Below are positions 24,032 to 33,048 of a stretch of 42,273 nt of DNA, in pieces. Numbering within the stretch: position 1 is the stretch's first letter; every line of letters starts with the position of its first letter. A model generated the notes under the pieces. That model worked only from the letters and a program-made list of their open reading frames with translations. It was not told the DNA's origin and searched no databases. Both the position numbers and the translations under genes were made by a program. Where the stretch lies: assembly GCA_902801365.1 (NCBI GenBank), contig CADCHY010000028.1, forward strand, positions 1 to 42,273, written 5' to 3'. The DNA comes from an uncultured Succiniclasticum sp. GTDB lineage: Bacteria; Bacillota; Negativicutes; Acidaminococcales; Acidaminococcaceae.

Positions 24032-24883
24032 TCACCGTCCGCCGTTTCTTAAAGAGCCTATACCGTAAAACACCGCAAACGCCAGCATGTCGATCATAAC
24101 GACGGTGGCTCCTACCGGCGTACCTGCCAGTATGGACAAAACGATGCCCGCAAATGCGCAGACCACGGAAAAAATGGCTGAGCAGAGGATGACCGACTTA
24201 AAACTGCTGAATACACGCATAGCCGACAGAGCCGGAAAGATGACCAGCGCTGAAATCAGCAGCGAGCCCACCAGGTTCATGGCCAGCACGATGATCACCG
24301 CGATCAGTACCGCCAGCAGCAGGTTATAGGTTCCCACCGGCGTACCCACCGCCCGGGCAAAGGCTTCGTCAAATGTCACCGCAAAAATTTTGTTGTAGAA
24401 GAGAACGAATACGCCAATCACTACAGCGGACAGTACGCCGCACATCCCTACCTGCATCTTTGTCAGCGTTAAAATGGAAGTGGAACCGAACAGGGTGGTA
24501 CAAACGTCGCCGGAAACATTGGCAGAGGAAGAGAATACATTCATCAGAAGATAACCCACGGCCAGCGCACCCACGGAAATCATGGCAATGGCTGCGTCCC
24601 CTTTGATCTTCGCGTTCTGTCCCGTGCGCAACAGTAAGATAGCAAAGGATACCGTGACCAGAAGGATAATGGGCATGTCGTCGGTAAAACCCGTCACCGC
24701 CGCCACTGCCATGGCCCCGAAAGCCACGTGGGACAGACCGTCCCCGATAAAAGAATAGCGTTTCAGAACCAGTGTCACGCCCAGCATGGAAGAACACAGG
24801 GCGATCAGCACCCCCACGATCAGGGCATTGACCACAAAGGGATATTGAAAATACAGAAACAATTTATCTGCTATTGCGCTCAT
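24032..24883 (-). CDS. znuB: Zinc/manganese ABC transporter permease
   Basis: The ATG at 24883 is preferred (283 aa); the GTG at 24889 is too close to the AAAGG site. The protein belongs to the ABC-3 permease family, with eight or nine hydrophobic helices and the typical SFIGDGLSHVAFGAMAVAAV loop and GSLLISALVIFPALSA segment. It forms the membrane channel with ZnuC and receives metal from the ZnuA lipoprotein. It lies 15 bp after znuC. Confidence 0.92.
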   Translation of the reverse strand: MSAIADKLFLYFQYPFVVNALIVGVLIALCSSMLGVTLVLKRYSFIGDGLSHVAFGAMAVAAVTGFTDDMPIILLVTVSFAILLLRTGQNAKIKGDAAIAMISVGALAVGYLLMNVFSSSANVSGDVCTTLFGSTSILTLTKMQVGMCGVLSAVVIGVFVLFYNKIFAVTFDEAFARAVGTPVGTYNLLLAVLIAVIIVLAMNLVGSLLISALVIFPALSAMRVFSSFKSVILCSAIFSVVCAFAGIVLSILAGTPVGATVVMIDMLAFAVFYGIGSLRNGGR

Positions 24884-24898
24884 AAACACAAACCTTTC

Positions 24899-25600
24899 TC
24901 ATTCCGGCTGCAAAAAAGCATTTCCAAAACGTGACCGGCGGTAATCCTCCGCCGTGCCGAAAAAGTATTCCCTGCCCATATGCAGGATATGCGTGGCATA
25001 CGGAACTGCCTCCTGAACATCGTGGGAAATCATGATGACAGTAATTCCCATTTCCCGGTTGATTCGCTCCACCAGCCGGTACATCGTTTCCGCCATTTTG
25101 GGATCCAGTCCTGAAACCGGCTCGTCCAGCACCAGCATTTTATCCGAAGCACACAGGGCCCGGGCCAGCAATACCCGCTGCTGCTGCCCGCCGGAAAGAT
25201 CCCGGTAGCAGGTCCGGGCCAGCGGCGTAACCTCCAGCTGCTCCATGGCATTTTTTGCAATCTGTTTTTCCTCACGGTTGTAAAAGGGCCGCAGACCACA
25301 TCGCCCCTGACAACCGGAAAGGACCACTTCCCACACGGAAGCGGGGAAATCGCGCTGCACAAAGGTCTGCTGGGGCAGGTAACCGATTTCGTTTTGCTGC
25401 AGGCCGCCGCCAAATGTAATCGTGCCGGTCAGAGGTTTCTGCAGTCCCAAAATGGTGCGCAGCAGCGTACTTTTACCTGCGCCGTTTTCCCCTACGATAC
25501 ACAGGTAATCCCTTTTTTTTACGGTAAATGACAGGCCGTCCACCAGAATGCCAGAGCCATATCCTAATTTTAAATTCTCACAAGTAATCTGTGCTTCCAT
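24899..25600 (-). CDS. znuC: Zinc/manganese ABC transporter ATPase
   Basis: The 233-aa ATPase shows Walker A (GENGAGKST), Q-loop (LPQQTF), the ABC signature (LSGGQQQR), Walker B (MLVLDEP) and the switch His (MISHDV). It powers metal uptake with ZnuB. It lies 17 bp after znuA on the same strand. Confidence 0.95.
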   Translation of the reverse strand: MEAQITCENLKLGYGSGILVDGLSFTVKKRDYLCIVGENGAGKSTLLRTILGLQKPLTGTITFGGGLQQNEIGYLPQQTFVQRDFPASVWEVVLSGCQGRCGLRPFYNREEKQIAKNAMEQLEVTPLARTCYRDLSGGQQQRVLLARALCASDKMLVLDEPVSGLDPKMAETMYRLVERINREMGITVIMISHDVQEAVPYATHILHMGREYFFGTAEDYRRSRFGNAFLQPE

Positions 25601-25617
25601 AATCTATTCCCAACTAT

Positions 25618-26790
25618 TTATTTCACCTGCAGTGCTTCCCGCAACACGTTCAGATTCTGTTCCATGACCGCAAGATACGTAATGCCTTTTTTGATTTCAT
25701 CTTCGGTTACAGACTGCATGGAGTTCAGCGTCAGCACCTTCTGGTTTTTTTCCTTTGTGTTTTCCACAATGGTCTGCGCTATCTTATGCTGCCTGCCTTC
25801 AATGGTAAGGACCGCAGGCAGTTTCAGTTCGTCAGTCTTCTTTGCCAGAAAAGCCACCGTTGCGAAGCTGGCTTCCGTTTCCGCCGAACAGCCGTTGAAT
25901 GCCGCGTAATATTGTAAGCCGTAATCGTCTGTAAGGTAACGGAACGGAAAACGATCGCCGAAAAGTACCACTTTTACCGTTGACTTCGTTACTGTTTCTT
26001 TATACTTTGCATCTAAAGCCGCCAGCTTTTTACTGTAGGCTGCATAATTGGCCCGGTAGGTTTCCGCGTTTTTCGAATCTAACGCCGCCAGATTTTCTGT
26101 TAGAGCCTTACAAGCAATGTCTGCGTTTTTCAGGGACAGCCAGACGTGTTCGTCATACTCCGGCTGCTCATGGTGATCTTTGTCGTCATGTTTATCCTTG
26201 TCATGTTCCTTTTCGTGTTCGTGCTTCTCCTCATGCTTGTCTTTGTCATGATGCTTTTCATCGTGTTTATCCTTGTCGTGTTGCTCATGTTTTTCATCAT
26301 GCTTATCTTTTTCCTGATGTGCCTGCCCATCCTTGTCATGGTCGTGATGGTCATGTTTTTCCATTCCTTCCACTTCTTCTTCTGCTTTTGCCCGGTCGCC
26401 CATCAATTTTATCAGGTTAATGACTTTCCGTTTCGGATTGCCGCCTTCTTTTAAGGCCTTGTCCACCCACTTGTCCGACTCGCCGCCCACATAGATGAAC
26501 AAATCGCTATTTGCAATTTTCAGGATGTCCTCCGCGCTGGGCTGGTAGCTGTGCATGTCCACGCCTTTTTTTGCCAGCAGGGTAAGTTCCACATCTTTTT
26601 CATGACGTCCCAGCAATTCTTTCGTCCAGCTGTACTCCGGGAAAATCGTGGCCACGATTTTCAGTTTCGGCGCGTCCGTACCCGGCACCCCGGATTTTTT
26701 CGCAGCGTCATTTTTAGAACTTCCGCAGCCGGAAACACCAACCATAAACAACAGCACTAACAGAAAAAAAACAAAAATACGTTTCATCAT
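25618..26790 (-). CDS. znuA: Zinc-binding lipoprotein of the ABC transporter, His-rich
   Basis: The start at 26790 (390 aa) follows a G-rich ribosome site; the frame extends to 26886 but through the leader hairpin. The lipobox is MVGVSGC with Cys near residue 22. The cluster A-I fold shows VATIFPEYSW, DMHSYQPSAEDILKI (metal His), DEHVWLSLKNA (metal His) and VLTIEGRQH (third His). A charged loop of roughly 70 residues between the first and second metal His is built from HDKDKHDEKH-like repeats, far more His than most relatives. Such loops buffer zinc in ZnuA proteins and point to Zn rather than Mn. First gene of the transporter operon. Confidence 0.93.
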   Translation of the reverse strand: MMKRIFVFFLLVLLFMVGVSGCGSSKNDAAKKSGVPGTDAPKLKIVATIFPEYSWTKELLGRHEKDVELTLLAKKGVDMHSYQPSAEDILKIANSDLFIYVGGESDKWVDKALKEGGNPKRKVINLIKLMGDRAKAEEEVEGMEKHDHHDHDKDGQAHQEKDKHDEKHEQHDKDKHDEKHHDKDKHEEKHEHEKEHDKDKHDDKDHHEQPEYDEHVWLSLKNADIACKALTENLAALDSKNAETYRANYAAYSKKLAALDAKYKETVTKSTVKVVLFGDRFPFRYLTDDYGLQYYAAFNGCSAETEASFATVAFLAKKTDELKLPAVLTIEGRQHKIAQTIVENTKEKNQKVLTLNSMQSVTEDEIKKGITYLAVMEQNLNVLREALQVK

Positions 26791-26821
26791 TACAATCCCC
26801 CACACATTTGAATACTTCAGC

Positions 26822-26925
26822 AAATAAAAAACTGTCCGTAAAACAGAAGAAACCGCCGAAATCATTCGACGGTTTCTGAAACACATGCAGTGTTGCAGTA
26901 CAAATAATTATACAGTTTTTTATTT
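26822..26925 (-). promoter_or_regulatory. Structured znu leader with nested inverted repeats
   Basis: A perfect 14-bp inverted repeat (26822-26835 with 26912-26925) encloses a stable hairpin (26848-26855 with 26870-26877, extended by a 4-bp inner stem). On the minus strand a small CTGT/ACAG hairpin followed by six Ts occurs at about 26849-26825. A consensus TATAAT lies at 26912-26907, without a clear -35. The layout suggests a control region or attenuator for zinc uptake. I see no classical Zur box. Confidence 0.55.
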
Positions 26926-26933
26926 AAAACAGC

Positions 26934-26963
26934 AGAAAGCCGACAGGACTTCATCGGCTTTCT
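26934..26963. terminator. Hairpin after the acid phosphatase gene
   Basis: A perfect 10-bp stem (26934-26943 with 26954-26963) and 10-nt loop lies 46 bp past the phosphatase stop. The T tract is short on both strands, so termination may be partial. Confidence 0.5.
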
Positions 26964-27009
26964 TTAATCATATTATATCACTCTTGTCAAGACAACACGA
27001 TTTGTATTT

Positions 27010-27843
27010 TTACCAGGCATTCCGTGTCGCCGTTTTCTGCCAGAGGGCGCGGTTCTCTTCCGTATCTTCCGGTTCGGACTGACCGAAGATTGCGGCAATC
27101 CAATGGCCGTCGGTAGGATTCGGCATAATAATGTATTTTGTCCCAAACAAATCCTTATCCATGGCTGTCATAAGATTCCGTTCTTCGAAATCTTTTTTGA
27201 TGTAATACTTCCTCTGAAAATCATTCAGGCTGTCACCCAGCTTCACAATTACATTATATTTTTCCGCAATTTCTTTCTGGCGCGGCTCTTTGTTGGACGT
27301 ATCCACCAGCACCGTCAGATGCTCTTTGTCTGCATACGGAAAGCCCAGGCTCTGCAAATTCCCCAATGCCATTTCATAGGTGCCCTCGCCCTGGTCACGG
27401 CTGGTCACATAAAAAACTTCCACGCCTTTTTCCTTGCAGTGGTTCAGAAACTCCAGCGCGCCTGGAGCCGGGAGCAGGCTGTTGGTAGGAATGTATTTAT
27501 CCCAAACCGGGTCATTGAAAAACTCCTCGCCGTTAGCAATCAGGTGCGCCCAATACCGGTCATGGATCACTACAGTATCATCCATATCCGTGATAACCGC
27601 CAGCGGTTTGTCTTTTTTCTTTTTCTTTGCCACAGCTTCATCCACATATTTCTGCGCGATATTGAAGCCCTGATAATACAGCGCGCGGTATTCTGCTGCA
27701 GTCTGCTTCCAGACGGCAGCCATGGTCAGGATGTTGCTCTTCGTTACTGCCTGCGGCTCTGCCGCAGAAACCGCAGTCATTTCACTGCCAATGCCAAAAC
27801 TTAAAACGGTTGCTGCCAATGCGGATGCTAATAGCTTTTTCAT
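27010..27843 (-). CDS. Class C acid phosphatase / e(P4)-like 5'-nucleotidase, secreted
   Basis: The 277-aa protein has a Sec signal peptide (KKLLASALAATVLSFGIG, cleavage near SAA) and no lipobox, unlike Haemophilus e(P4). The HAD class C (subfamily IIIB) motifs are AVITDMDDTVV (nucleophile Asp, second Asp), VFYVTSRDQGE, a Lys before RQKEIAEKY, and VKLGDSLNDF. The family dephosphorylates nucleotides such as NMN and AMP in the periplasm so that the nucleoside can be imported. It is not obviously in an operon with znuA, being separated by hairpins. Confidence 0.9.
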   Translation of the reverse strand: MKKLLASALAATVLSFGIGSEMTAVSAAEPQAVTKSNILTMAAVWKQTAAEYRALYYQGFNIAQKYVDEAVAKKKKKDKPLAVITDMDDTVVIHDRYWAHLIANGEEFFNDPVWDKYIPTNSLLPAPGALEFLNHCKEKGVEVFYVTSRDQGEGTYEMALGNLQSLGFPYADKEHLTVLVDTSNKEPRQKEIAEKYNVIVKLGDSLNDFQRKYYIKKDFEERNLMTAMDKDLFGTKYIIMPNPTDGHWIAAIFGQSEPEDTEENRALWQKTATRNAW

Positions 27844-27922
27844 AGAATCTCCCCCTTGTGTTTACTATTAGTTTACCATGTTTAAAACAGACAGACTCTT
27901 ACTGTAACCAATTAATGATTCC

Positions 27923-28342
27923 CTATTCCACCACGACATCCCAGTATTCGCAATTTCCCTTTTCATCTTCTGCTACAACCAGCGTCTTTCCGGCAGCAAC
28001 AGCTTTTACCTTTCCTTCTTCTGCTTTCACAACATTTTTATCCTGACTTTTCCAGATAACTTTCCCCTGCAACGCGGTGTGTAAAGCGACGTGTGAATCG
28101 TCTGCTTTCATCTTTATGCTGTCAAAATGTATGATTCTGTCAAAACCGGCTCCGTAACAGAATACATTTACAATGCTCTTCTTCAGGTCTATTACAATTA
28201 CACTAAAAGACGTCGACTTTGCGGTACCTTCCGTTTTATTGAACGTGTTTCCCTTTGCATTGCGGCGCGGGCAGGCATTGGGAAGACCGACGGTAACCAT
28301 TTCATTCCGGGCTACATCTTTGAATCTATTACTTACGTTCAT
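27923..28342 (-). pseudogene. 3' part of a frameshifted metallophosphoesterase gene, with Ig-like tail
   Basis: The frame continues the gene at 28348-29298 in another phase. Its N-terminal part (EMVTVGLPNACPRRN, then FSVIVIDLKKSIVNVF and CYGAGFDRII) matches what follows the catalytic core in phage-type metallophosphoesterases. The last 60 residues (KVIWKSQDKNVVKAEEGKVK, then AVAAGKTLVVAE) look like a BIG2/Ig-like domain. No GHxH metal motif is found at the junction. I see no ribosome site before the first Met, so it is probably not translated alone. Confidence 0.7.
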
Positions 28343-28347
28343 ATTTT

Positions 28348-29298
28348 TTACCGGGTATACGGCAATACCCGCGCCGGCGTTATCCCCGAATAATCATATG
28401 CTAATTCGCTGCCTTTAATGTTAAGCGTTCCCTTATGTTTTTTCACATATTCGGACAGGAGAAATGCCGCATTGGTTTCCGTATTTTTCCATAATCCGCC
28501 CTTTGTCTGGGACAGGACCAGATGAGACACTGGCAGGATGTTCCATGCTTCCGGGCCTTCAATCCCCTTTAGCTTTAACGTTTCAATCAGCCACTCTGCC
28601 TGCCGCTTACTCATATTATGGGTTGTCGTCGTGTTTTTATTTTGATCCTTTTTATCTGGTACTACAGTTGGCTTCCCCTCATCCGTAAAGTCTGATGTAT
28701 TCAAACATACGATCCTGATTTTCTTTTCCGGAATATCGATATAACCATAGTTCCCTTCCGGATTCACACTGTCGGTAACCATTTTTTCATTATACTTGAA
28801 AAACTGTTTCAACTCGCCCTTATCAAGTTCCATTGCGTTGGCGTCATGGTTTCCGGTTAAACGTATCTGATTGCCTTCGACTCCTAACGCTTTATTCAAT
28901 ATATCAGTTGCCGCTTGCATTTCTTCCACGCCGTCCTGAAAAATCTCAAAGCCCTTACCGCGGTAAATATAATCTCCAAAAGCGATTTTATAATCCACGG
29001 GCACCTGTGATGAAACCTCCTTTATCCCGAGCGCCATTTCGTTCAGAGCCCTGTCAACCTGTGTATCGCCTTTCAGGTAATGCAGGTCGCTGACACCGAC
29101 GACCGTAAACGTGTGCGGATTCTGTACAGCTCGGACTAAAGCGGAAACCCGTTTTGCTTCCGCTTTTACATAAGCCGGAATGGTATCGGAAGAAGCTGTT
29201 GCCGGTTTCGGCCCAGGTTTGCTCTGAACTGTATTGGCACTGCAGCCAAACAGGCCAACTAACAGCAACGCCAGACAAAAATAAACAATCTTTCTCAT
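28348..29298 (-). pseudogene. 5' part of a frameshifted calcineurin-like metallophosphoesterase lipoprotein gene
   Basis: The frame has a lipoprotein signal peptide ending LVGLFGC (Cys near residue 19). Metallophosphoesterase motifs follow in order: GVSDLHY (D-x-H), AFGDYIYRG (GD), LTGNHDAN (GNHD), VCLNTSDF and LPVSHLVL (a later His). It stops early in SGITPARVLPYTR. Adding one G to the run at about 28386-28389 would join it to the 28342 frame as SGDNAGAGIAVYPVKN. This suggests a one-base deletion, or a sequencing error, in a G tract. The GHxH motif expected near this point is not seen in either frame. Confidence 0.75.
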
Positions 29299-29317
29299 TT
29301 TCTACGCCCCCAGCGCC

Positions 29318-32317
29318 CTATATTTCTTTCACCCGGAATGCATTGTCCCCTAACAGTTCCTTCAGTTCATCCTGCAGCGCCAAATCCTGCCCGTTCACAT
29401 AGTAGCGAGGATCCAGACGGATGCGCCTCCGGGACCCCATCAGTTTCAAAAACACCATGGTGCTGCCGTGATGCTTCTGCAAGATGGCAATCAGCGCCCT
29501 GGTCACAATTTCCGATTCCCGTTCCGGCGTTATTACCAGTTCGATAATAGCGCTGACAGGAACTTTAATATGGCCTTGTTCGTCTCGATTTGGCGATATT
29601 CCGGCAACGTTTGCTGCCGTATCCCCTGTCGTGTGTTGCGAGAATGAATTTACAGTTTGCTGCACAACTGTGCTATACGTTTCAGGATTCTCATTGGCAA
29701 AGGTGTAAGCGGCTGCGTCCGTGTTTTCACTGTAATACGCGTTCCCTCCGTAATCATCATTTCCGCTGCGACCGGAAAAACTATTGGCGTTTCCGCGCCG
29801 GGTGTTCCGCTGTTGCCCTGCCAGCACCGGCGGCTTGCCTTCCTCCAGCAGCGCCAATCGCGAAGCAATGATTTTGCTGCCCCGCTCGTCCACATTGAAA
29901 CGGCCTTCCACTTCCACCACCGCGTCCTCACGCAGCAACGCATGATATTCGTTGTAAGCCTGGGGGAACACCACCACTTCGATACGGGAACCGAAGTCCT
30001 CCAGTGCCAGCACCGCCATGGAATCACCTTTTTTCGTCACTTTGATATCGGTGCTGCTGATGATGCCGCCCACGTTGACAAACTGTCCGTCACGCACCGC
30101 CGGCGTGTCGCCCGTCAATGTATAGAGCGGTGTCAGCTTATCGAGAGCTTCCCGGTATCCGTCCAGAGGATGGCCTGTCACATAAAAACCGATAAGTTCC
30201 TTTTCATTTTTCAGTCTTACAGAGCGGCTCATCTCGTCCATCTTCGGCAGCGGCACAGAGTTCACTTCCGCAAAATCGTCGCCGCCGAACAGTCCCATCT
30301 GTCCGCTGTTGTAATCCCGCTGCTGCTGAATTCCCAGATCCAGTGCCTTTTCATACACTGCCAGCAGCTGGGAACGGTAGGCGCCCAGGGAATCCATGGC
30401 GCCGCACTTGATCAGGTTTTCCAGAAGGCGGCGGTTCAGAGTCCGGTAATTCACCCGCTTGCAGAAATCCAGAATGTCCCGGAACGGACCTCCTTCCTGC
30501 CGGGCCCGCACGATTTCCCGCACCGCGCCCTCGCCGACGCTTTTAATACCCACCAGTCCGAAACGGATGGCGCCCTTTTCCACAGAGAAACCTTCCTGGC
30601 TGGCATTCACATCCGGGGGCAGCATGGGGATGCCCCGGTCCTTGCAGACGGTGATGTACCAGCTCACTTTGTCGGTATCGCCCATGATGCTGGTCAGCAG
30701 TGCGGCAAAGTATTCCGCAGGCCAGTGGGCTTTCAGGTAAGCCGTCTGATAAGCCACCATGCCATAGGCTACTGAATGGGATTTATTAAAACCGTAACCG
30801 GCAAACTTCAGCAGGATGTCAAAAATTTCTTCACTCTTTTGCGGCGGAACACTGTGCAGTTTCTGCGCTCCTTCCACAAAGCGGTTTTTCATGGCAATCA
30901 GGTCTTTCACCTTTTTCTTGCCCATGGCCCGGCGCAGGATATCGGCTTCCCCTAAAGAGAAACCTGCCAGAATGGAGGCCGTCTGCATCACCTGTTCCTG
31001 GTACAGCACAACCCCGTAAGTGTCTGCCAGAATTCCGTCCAGCAAAGGATGAATGCTCTCCACTGCGTGATGCAGCTTCCGGCCTTCAATAAATTTATCC
31101 GCCATGCCTGCGTCCAACGGACCCGGACGGTACAACGCCACTAACGGAACCAGATCCCGCATGGACCTGGGCGCCAGCCGTTCCACCAGCCGGGTCATAC
31201 CTGCGCTTTCCAGTTGGAACACGCCCTGGGTATCCCCGGCGCAGAGCATCCTGCTGACCGCTTCATCTTCCAGGGGAATGTTGTCCAGATCAATGACCTG
31301 TCCCGTGCTCTCTTTAATGAAACGCAGCGCGTCGTCCATGACGGTCAGGGTACGCAGGCCTAAGAAGTCCATCTTCAGGAGGCCCAGTTCTTCCACCTGG
31401 TTCTTGTCGAACTGGGTGGTAATCATCCGTTCCTGGCTGATGCCCGCTTCAATGTCGGCTGCTTCGTCCAACTGCAGGGGCACTAGTTCAATCAAAGGCT
31501 TCGGCGCAATCACCACGCCCGCCGCGTGGGTGCCGCTGTTGCGGGGCAATCCTTCCACGCTTTTGGCAATGTCGATGATGCGTTTCACTTCCGGGTCGCT
31601 GTCGTACATGGCCCGCAGGTCTTTTGTCTGCAGCGCCCTGTCCAGGGTAATTCCCAATTCCCGGGGTACCGCCTTGGCTACCCGGTCCGTCTTCGGCAGA
31701 CTGATGCCCAATGCCCGGCCTACGTCCCTGACCGCCGCCCTTGCCTGCAATGTGCCGAACGTAATGATCAGTGACACATGGTCCGCGCCATACTTGCGGA
31801 TCACATAGTCCAGCACTTCGCCGCGCCTGCGGTAGCAGAAGTCCGTATCAATATCGGGCATGCTGACCCGTTCCGGATTCAGGAACCGTTCAAAAAGCAA
31901 ATCGAAATCCAGGGGGTCGAGATTTGTGATGTGCAGCAGATACGCCACGATGGAACCTGCCGCGCTGCCACGGCCCGGCCCAACCGGAATGGGGTCGGGT
32001 TTTCCCGCCGCGTCTTTGTGACTGCGACAGTAATGGATAAAATCCCACACGATGAGGAAATAAGCCGCATAGCCCATCTTCCGGATGATATCCAGTTCAT
32101 AGTCCAGCCGCTGATTGATTTCCTCTGCTTTTTTCTGTCTTGCGTCCTCCGGCAGCTTCGCCAGCAACGCACCGTACCGCTTGGGTATTTCTTCTTCGCA
32201 AAGGGCGCGCACATAGGCATCCGCATCATTATGAAACTGCTCCGGAATCGGAAACTCCGGCAGCAGTAACTGACCGAAGGTCAGGTCCACGTTGCAGCGT
32301 TCCGCAATGGCATGGGT
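29318..32317 (-). CDS. dnaE: DNA polymerase III alpha subunit DnaE, C-terminal part (broken gene)
   Basis: The frame holds most of DnaE: palm with VGPGRGSAAGSIVAYLL and MPDIDTDF (catalytic Asp residues), GTHAAGVVI, KMDFLGLRTLTV, GVFQLESAGM, LYRPGPLDAG, GYGFNKSHSVAYG and the HhH/beta-binding region. An OB domain (FVNVGGIISSTDIKVTKK) follows. Between the OB fold and the C-terminus is an unusual Asn/Ser/Gly-rich stretch of about 90 residues. The coding phase can be followed upstream of GTG 32290 to about 32317 (THAIAERCNVDL). There it meets the N-terminal frame out of phase and with a piece missing. It probably cannot yield full-length DnaE as written. Confidence 0.85.
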   Translation of the reverse strand, partial: THAIAERCNVDLTFGQLLLPEFPIPEQFHNDADAYVRALCEEEIPKRYGALLAKLPEDARQKKAEEINQRLDYELDIIRKMGYAAYFLIVWDFIHYCRSHKDAAGKPDPIPVGPGRGSAAGSIVAYLLHITNLDPLDFDLLFERFLNPERVSMPDIDTDFCYRRRGEVLDYVIRKYGADHVSLIITFGTLQARAAVRDVGRALGISLPKTDRVAKAVPRELGITLDRALQTKDLRAMYDSDPEVKRIIDIAKSVEGLPRNSGTHAAGVVIAPKPLIELVPLQLDEAADIEAGISQERMITTQFDKNQVEELGLLKMDFLGLRTLTVMDDALRFIKESTGQVIDLDNIPLEDEAVSRMLCAGDTQGVFQLESAGMTRLVERLAPRSMRDLVPLVALYRPGPLDAGMADKFIEGRKLHHAVESIHPLLDGILADTYGVVLYQEQVMQTASILAGFSLGEADILRRAMGKKKVKDLIAMKNRFVEGAQKLHSVPPQKSEEIFDILLKFAGYGFNKSHSVAYGMVAYQTAYLKAHWPAEYFAALLTSIMGDTDKVSWYITVCKDRGIPMLPPDVNASQEGFSVEKGAIRFGLVGIKSVGEGAVREIVRARQEGGPFRDILDFCKRVNYRTLNRRLLENLIKCGAMDSLGAYRSQLLAVYEKALDLGIQQQRDYNSGQMGLFGGDDFAEVNSVPLPKMDEMSRSVRLKNEKELIGFYVTGHPLDGYREALDKLTPLYTLTGDTPAVRDGQFVNVGGIISSTDIKVTKKGDSMAVLALEDFGSRIEVVVFPQAYNEYHALLREDAVVEVEGRFNVDERGSKIIASRLALLEEGKPPVLAGQQRNTRRGNANSFSGRSGNDDYGGNAYYSENTDAAAYTFANENPETYSTVVQQTVNSFSQHTTGDTAANVAGISPNRDEQGHIKVPVSAIIELVITPERESEIVTRALIAILQKHHGSTMVFLKLMGSRRRIRLDPRYYVNGQDLALQDELKELLGDNAFRVKEI

Positions 32318-33038
32318 AGTCCACGTTTTTGTTGGTCTGGATGCAGAGTAGCACGTCCTGAGCCGATGCGTCTTCCCGTTTCACGTAATGGATGTCGTTG
32401 GTGACAACCAGCTTCACGCCGTATTTTTCCGCAAAGATATGCAGCTGCTGATTGACGGTCCGCTCTTCTTCCAGATCGTGGTTCTGCATCTCCAGAAAGA
32501 AATTGTCTTTGCCGAAAATATCAATATACTCCTGCAGCGCTCGTTCCGCCCCGTCCAGATTCCGCTGCAGGATCATTTGAGGAACTTCTCCCTGTATGCA
32601 GGCAGACAGACAGATGATACCCTTGCTGTATTTGCGCAGGATATCCTTATCGATGCGGGGTTTGCGGTAAAAGCCGTCAATAAAACCGAGAGACACCAGC
32701 TTCACCAGATTGTGATAGCCTTCCTGATTTTCCGCCAGCAGGATCAGATGATAACGGGGCTGCTTATCGATGCGGTCAAAGCGGCTCCCCGGGGTAATGT
32801 AACATTCACAGCCGAAGATGACCTTGAGGCCGGGTTTTCCCTCTTTCTCCGCTTCCTTATTTAATTTCTGCGCCGTCTGGTAGACGTCTACCGCTCCGTA
32901 CATATTGCCGTGGTCGGTGATGGCAATGCTGTCCATCCCCAGTTCCATAGCGCGCTGCAACAGTTCCTTCGGTTTGGAGGCGCCGTCTAACAAACTGTAT
33001 TGGGTATGCACATGCAAGTGCGTAAAAGGTACGTTCAT
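32229..33038 (-). CDS. dnaE: DNA polymerase III alpha subunit DnaE, N-terminal PHP part (broken gene)
   Basis: The frame begins MNVPFTHLHVHTQYSLLDGA, the DnaE PHP domain start, with further motifs SIAITDHGNMYG, FGCECYI, YHLILLAEN, KGIICLSACIQGE and VVTNDIHYV. It is good DnaE up to LLCIQTNKNVD at about 32322. After that the frame is noise (YPCHCGTLQRGPDL) to the stop at 32229. The DnaE segment that normally follows (the QFYLKSPEEM region) is absent. The ATG is 10 bp past the peptidase-gene side of the same-strand cluster. Confidence 0.85.
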   Translation of the reverse strand: MNVPFTHLHVHTQYSLLDGASKPKELLQRAMELGMDSIAITDHGNMYGAVDVYQTAQKLNKEAEKEGKPGLKVIFGCECYITPGSRFDRIDKQPRYHLILLAENQEGYHNLVKLVSLGFIDGFYRKPRIDKDILRKYSKGIICLSACIQGEVPQMILQRNLDGAERALQEYIDIFGKDNFFLEMQNHDLEEERTVNQQLHIFAEKYGVKLVVTNDIHYVKREDASAQDVLLCIQTNKNVDYPCHCGTLQRGPDLRSVTAAGVSDSGAVS

Positions 33039-33048
33039 GATAACTCCC

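Noticed and set aside
26150..26370. CRISPR or direct-repeat array
   Set aside because: The repetitive look comes from His/Asp/Lys codons in znuA; there are no regular spacers.
32229..32322. Programmed frameshift or intein in dnaE
   Set aside because: There is no slippery site, and a family segment is missing at the junction, which neither mechanism explains.
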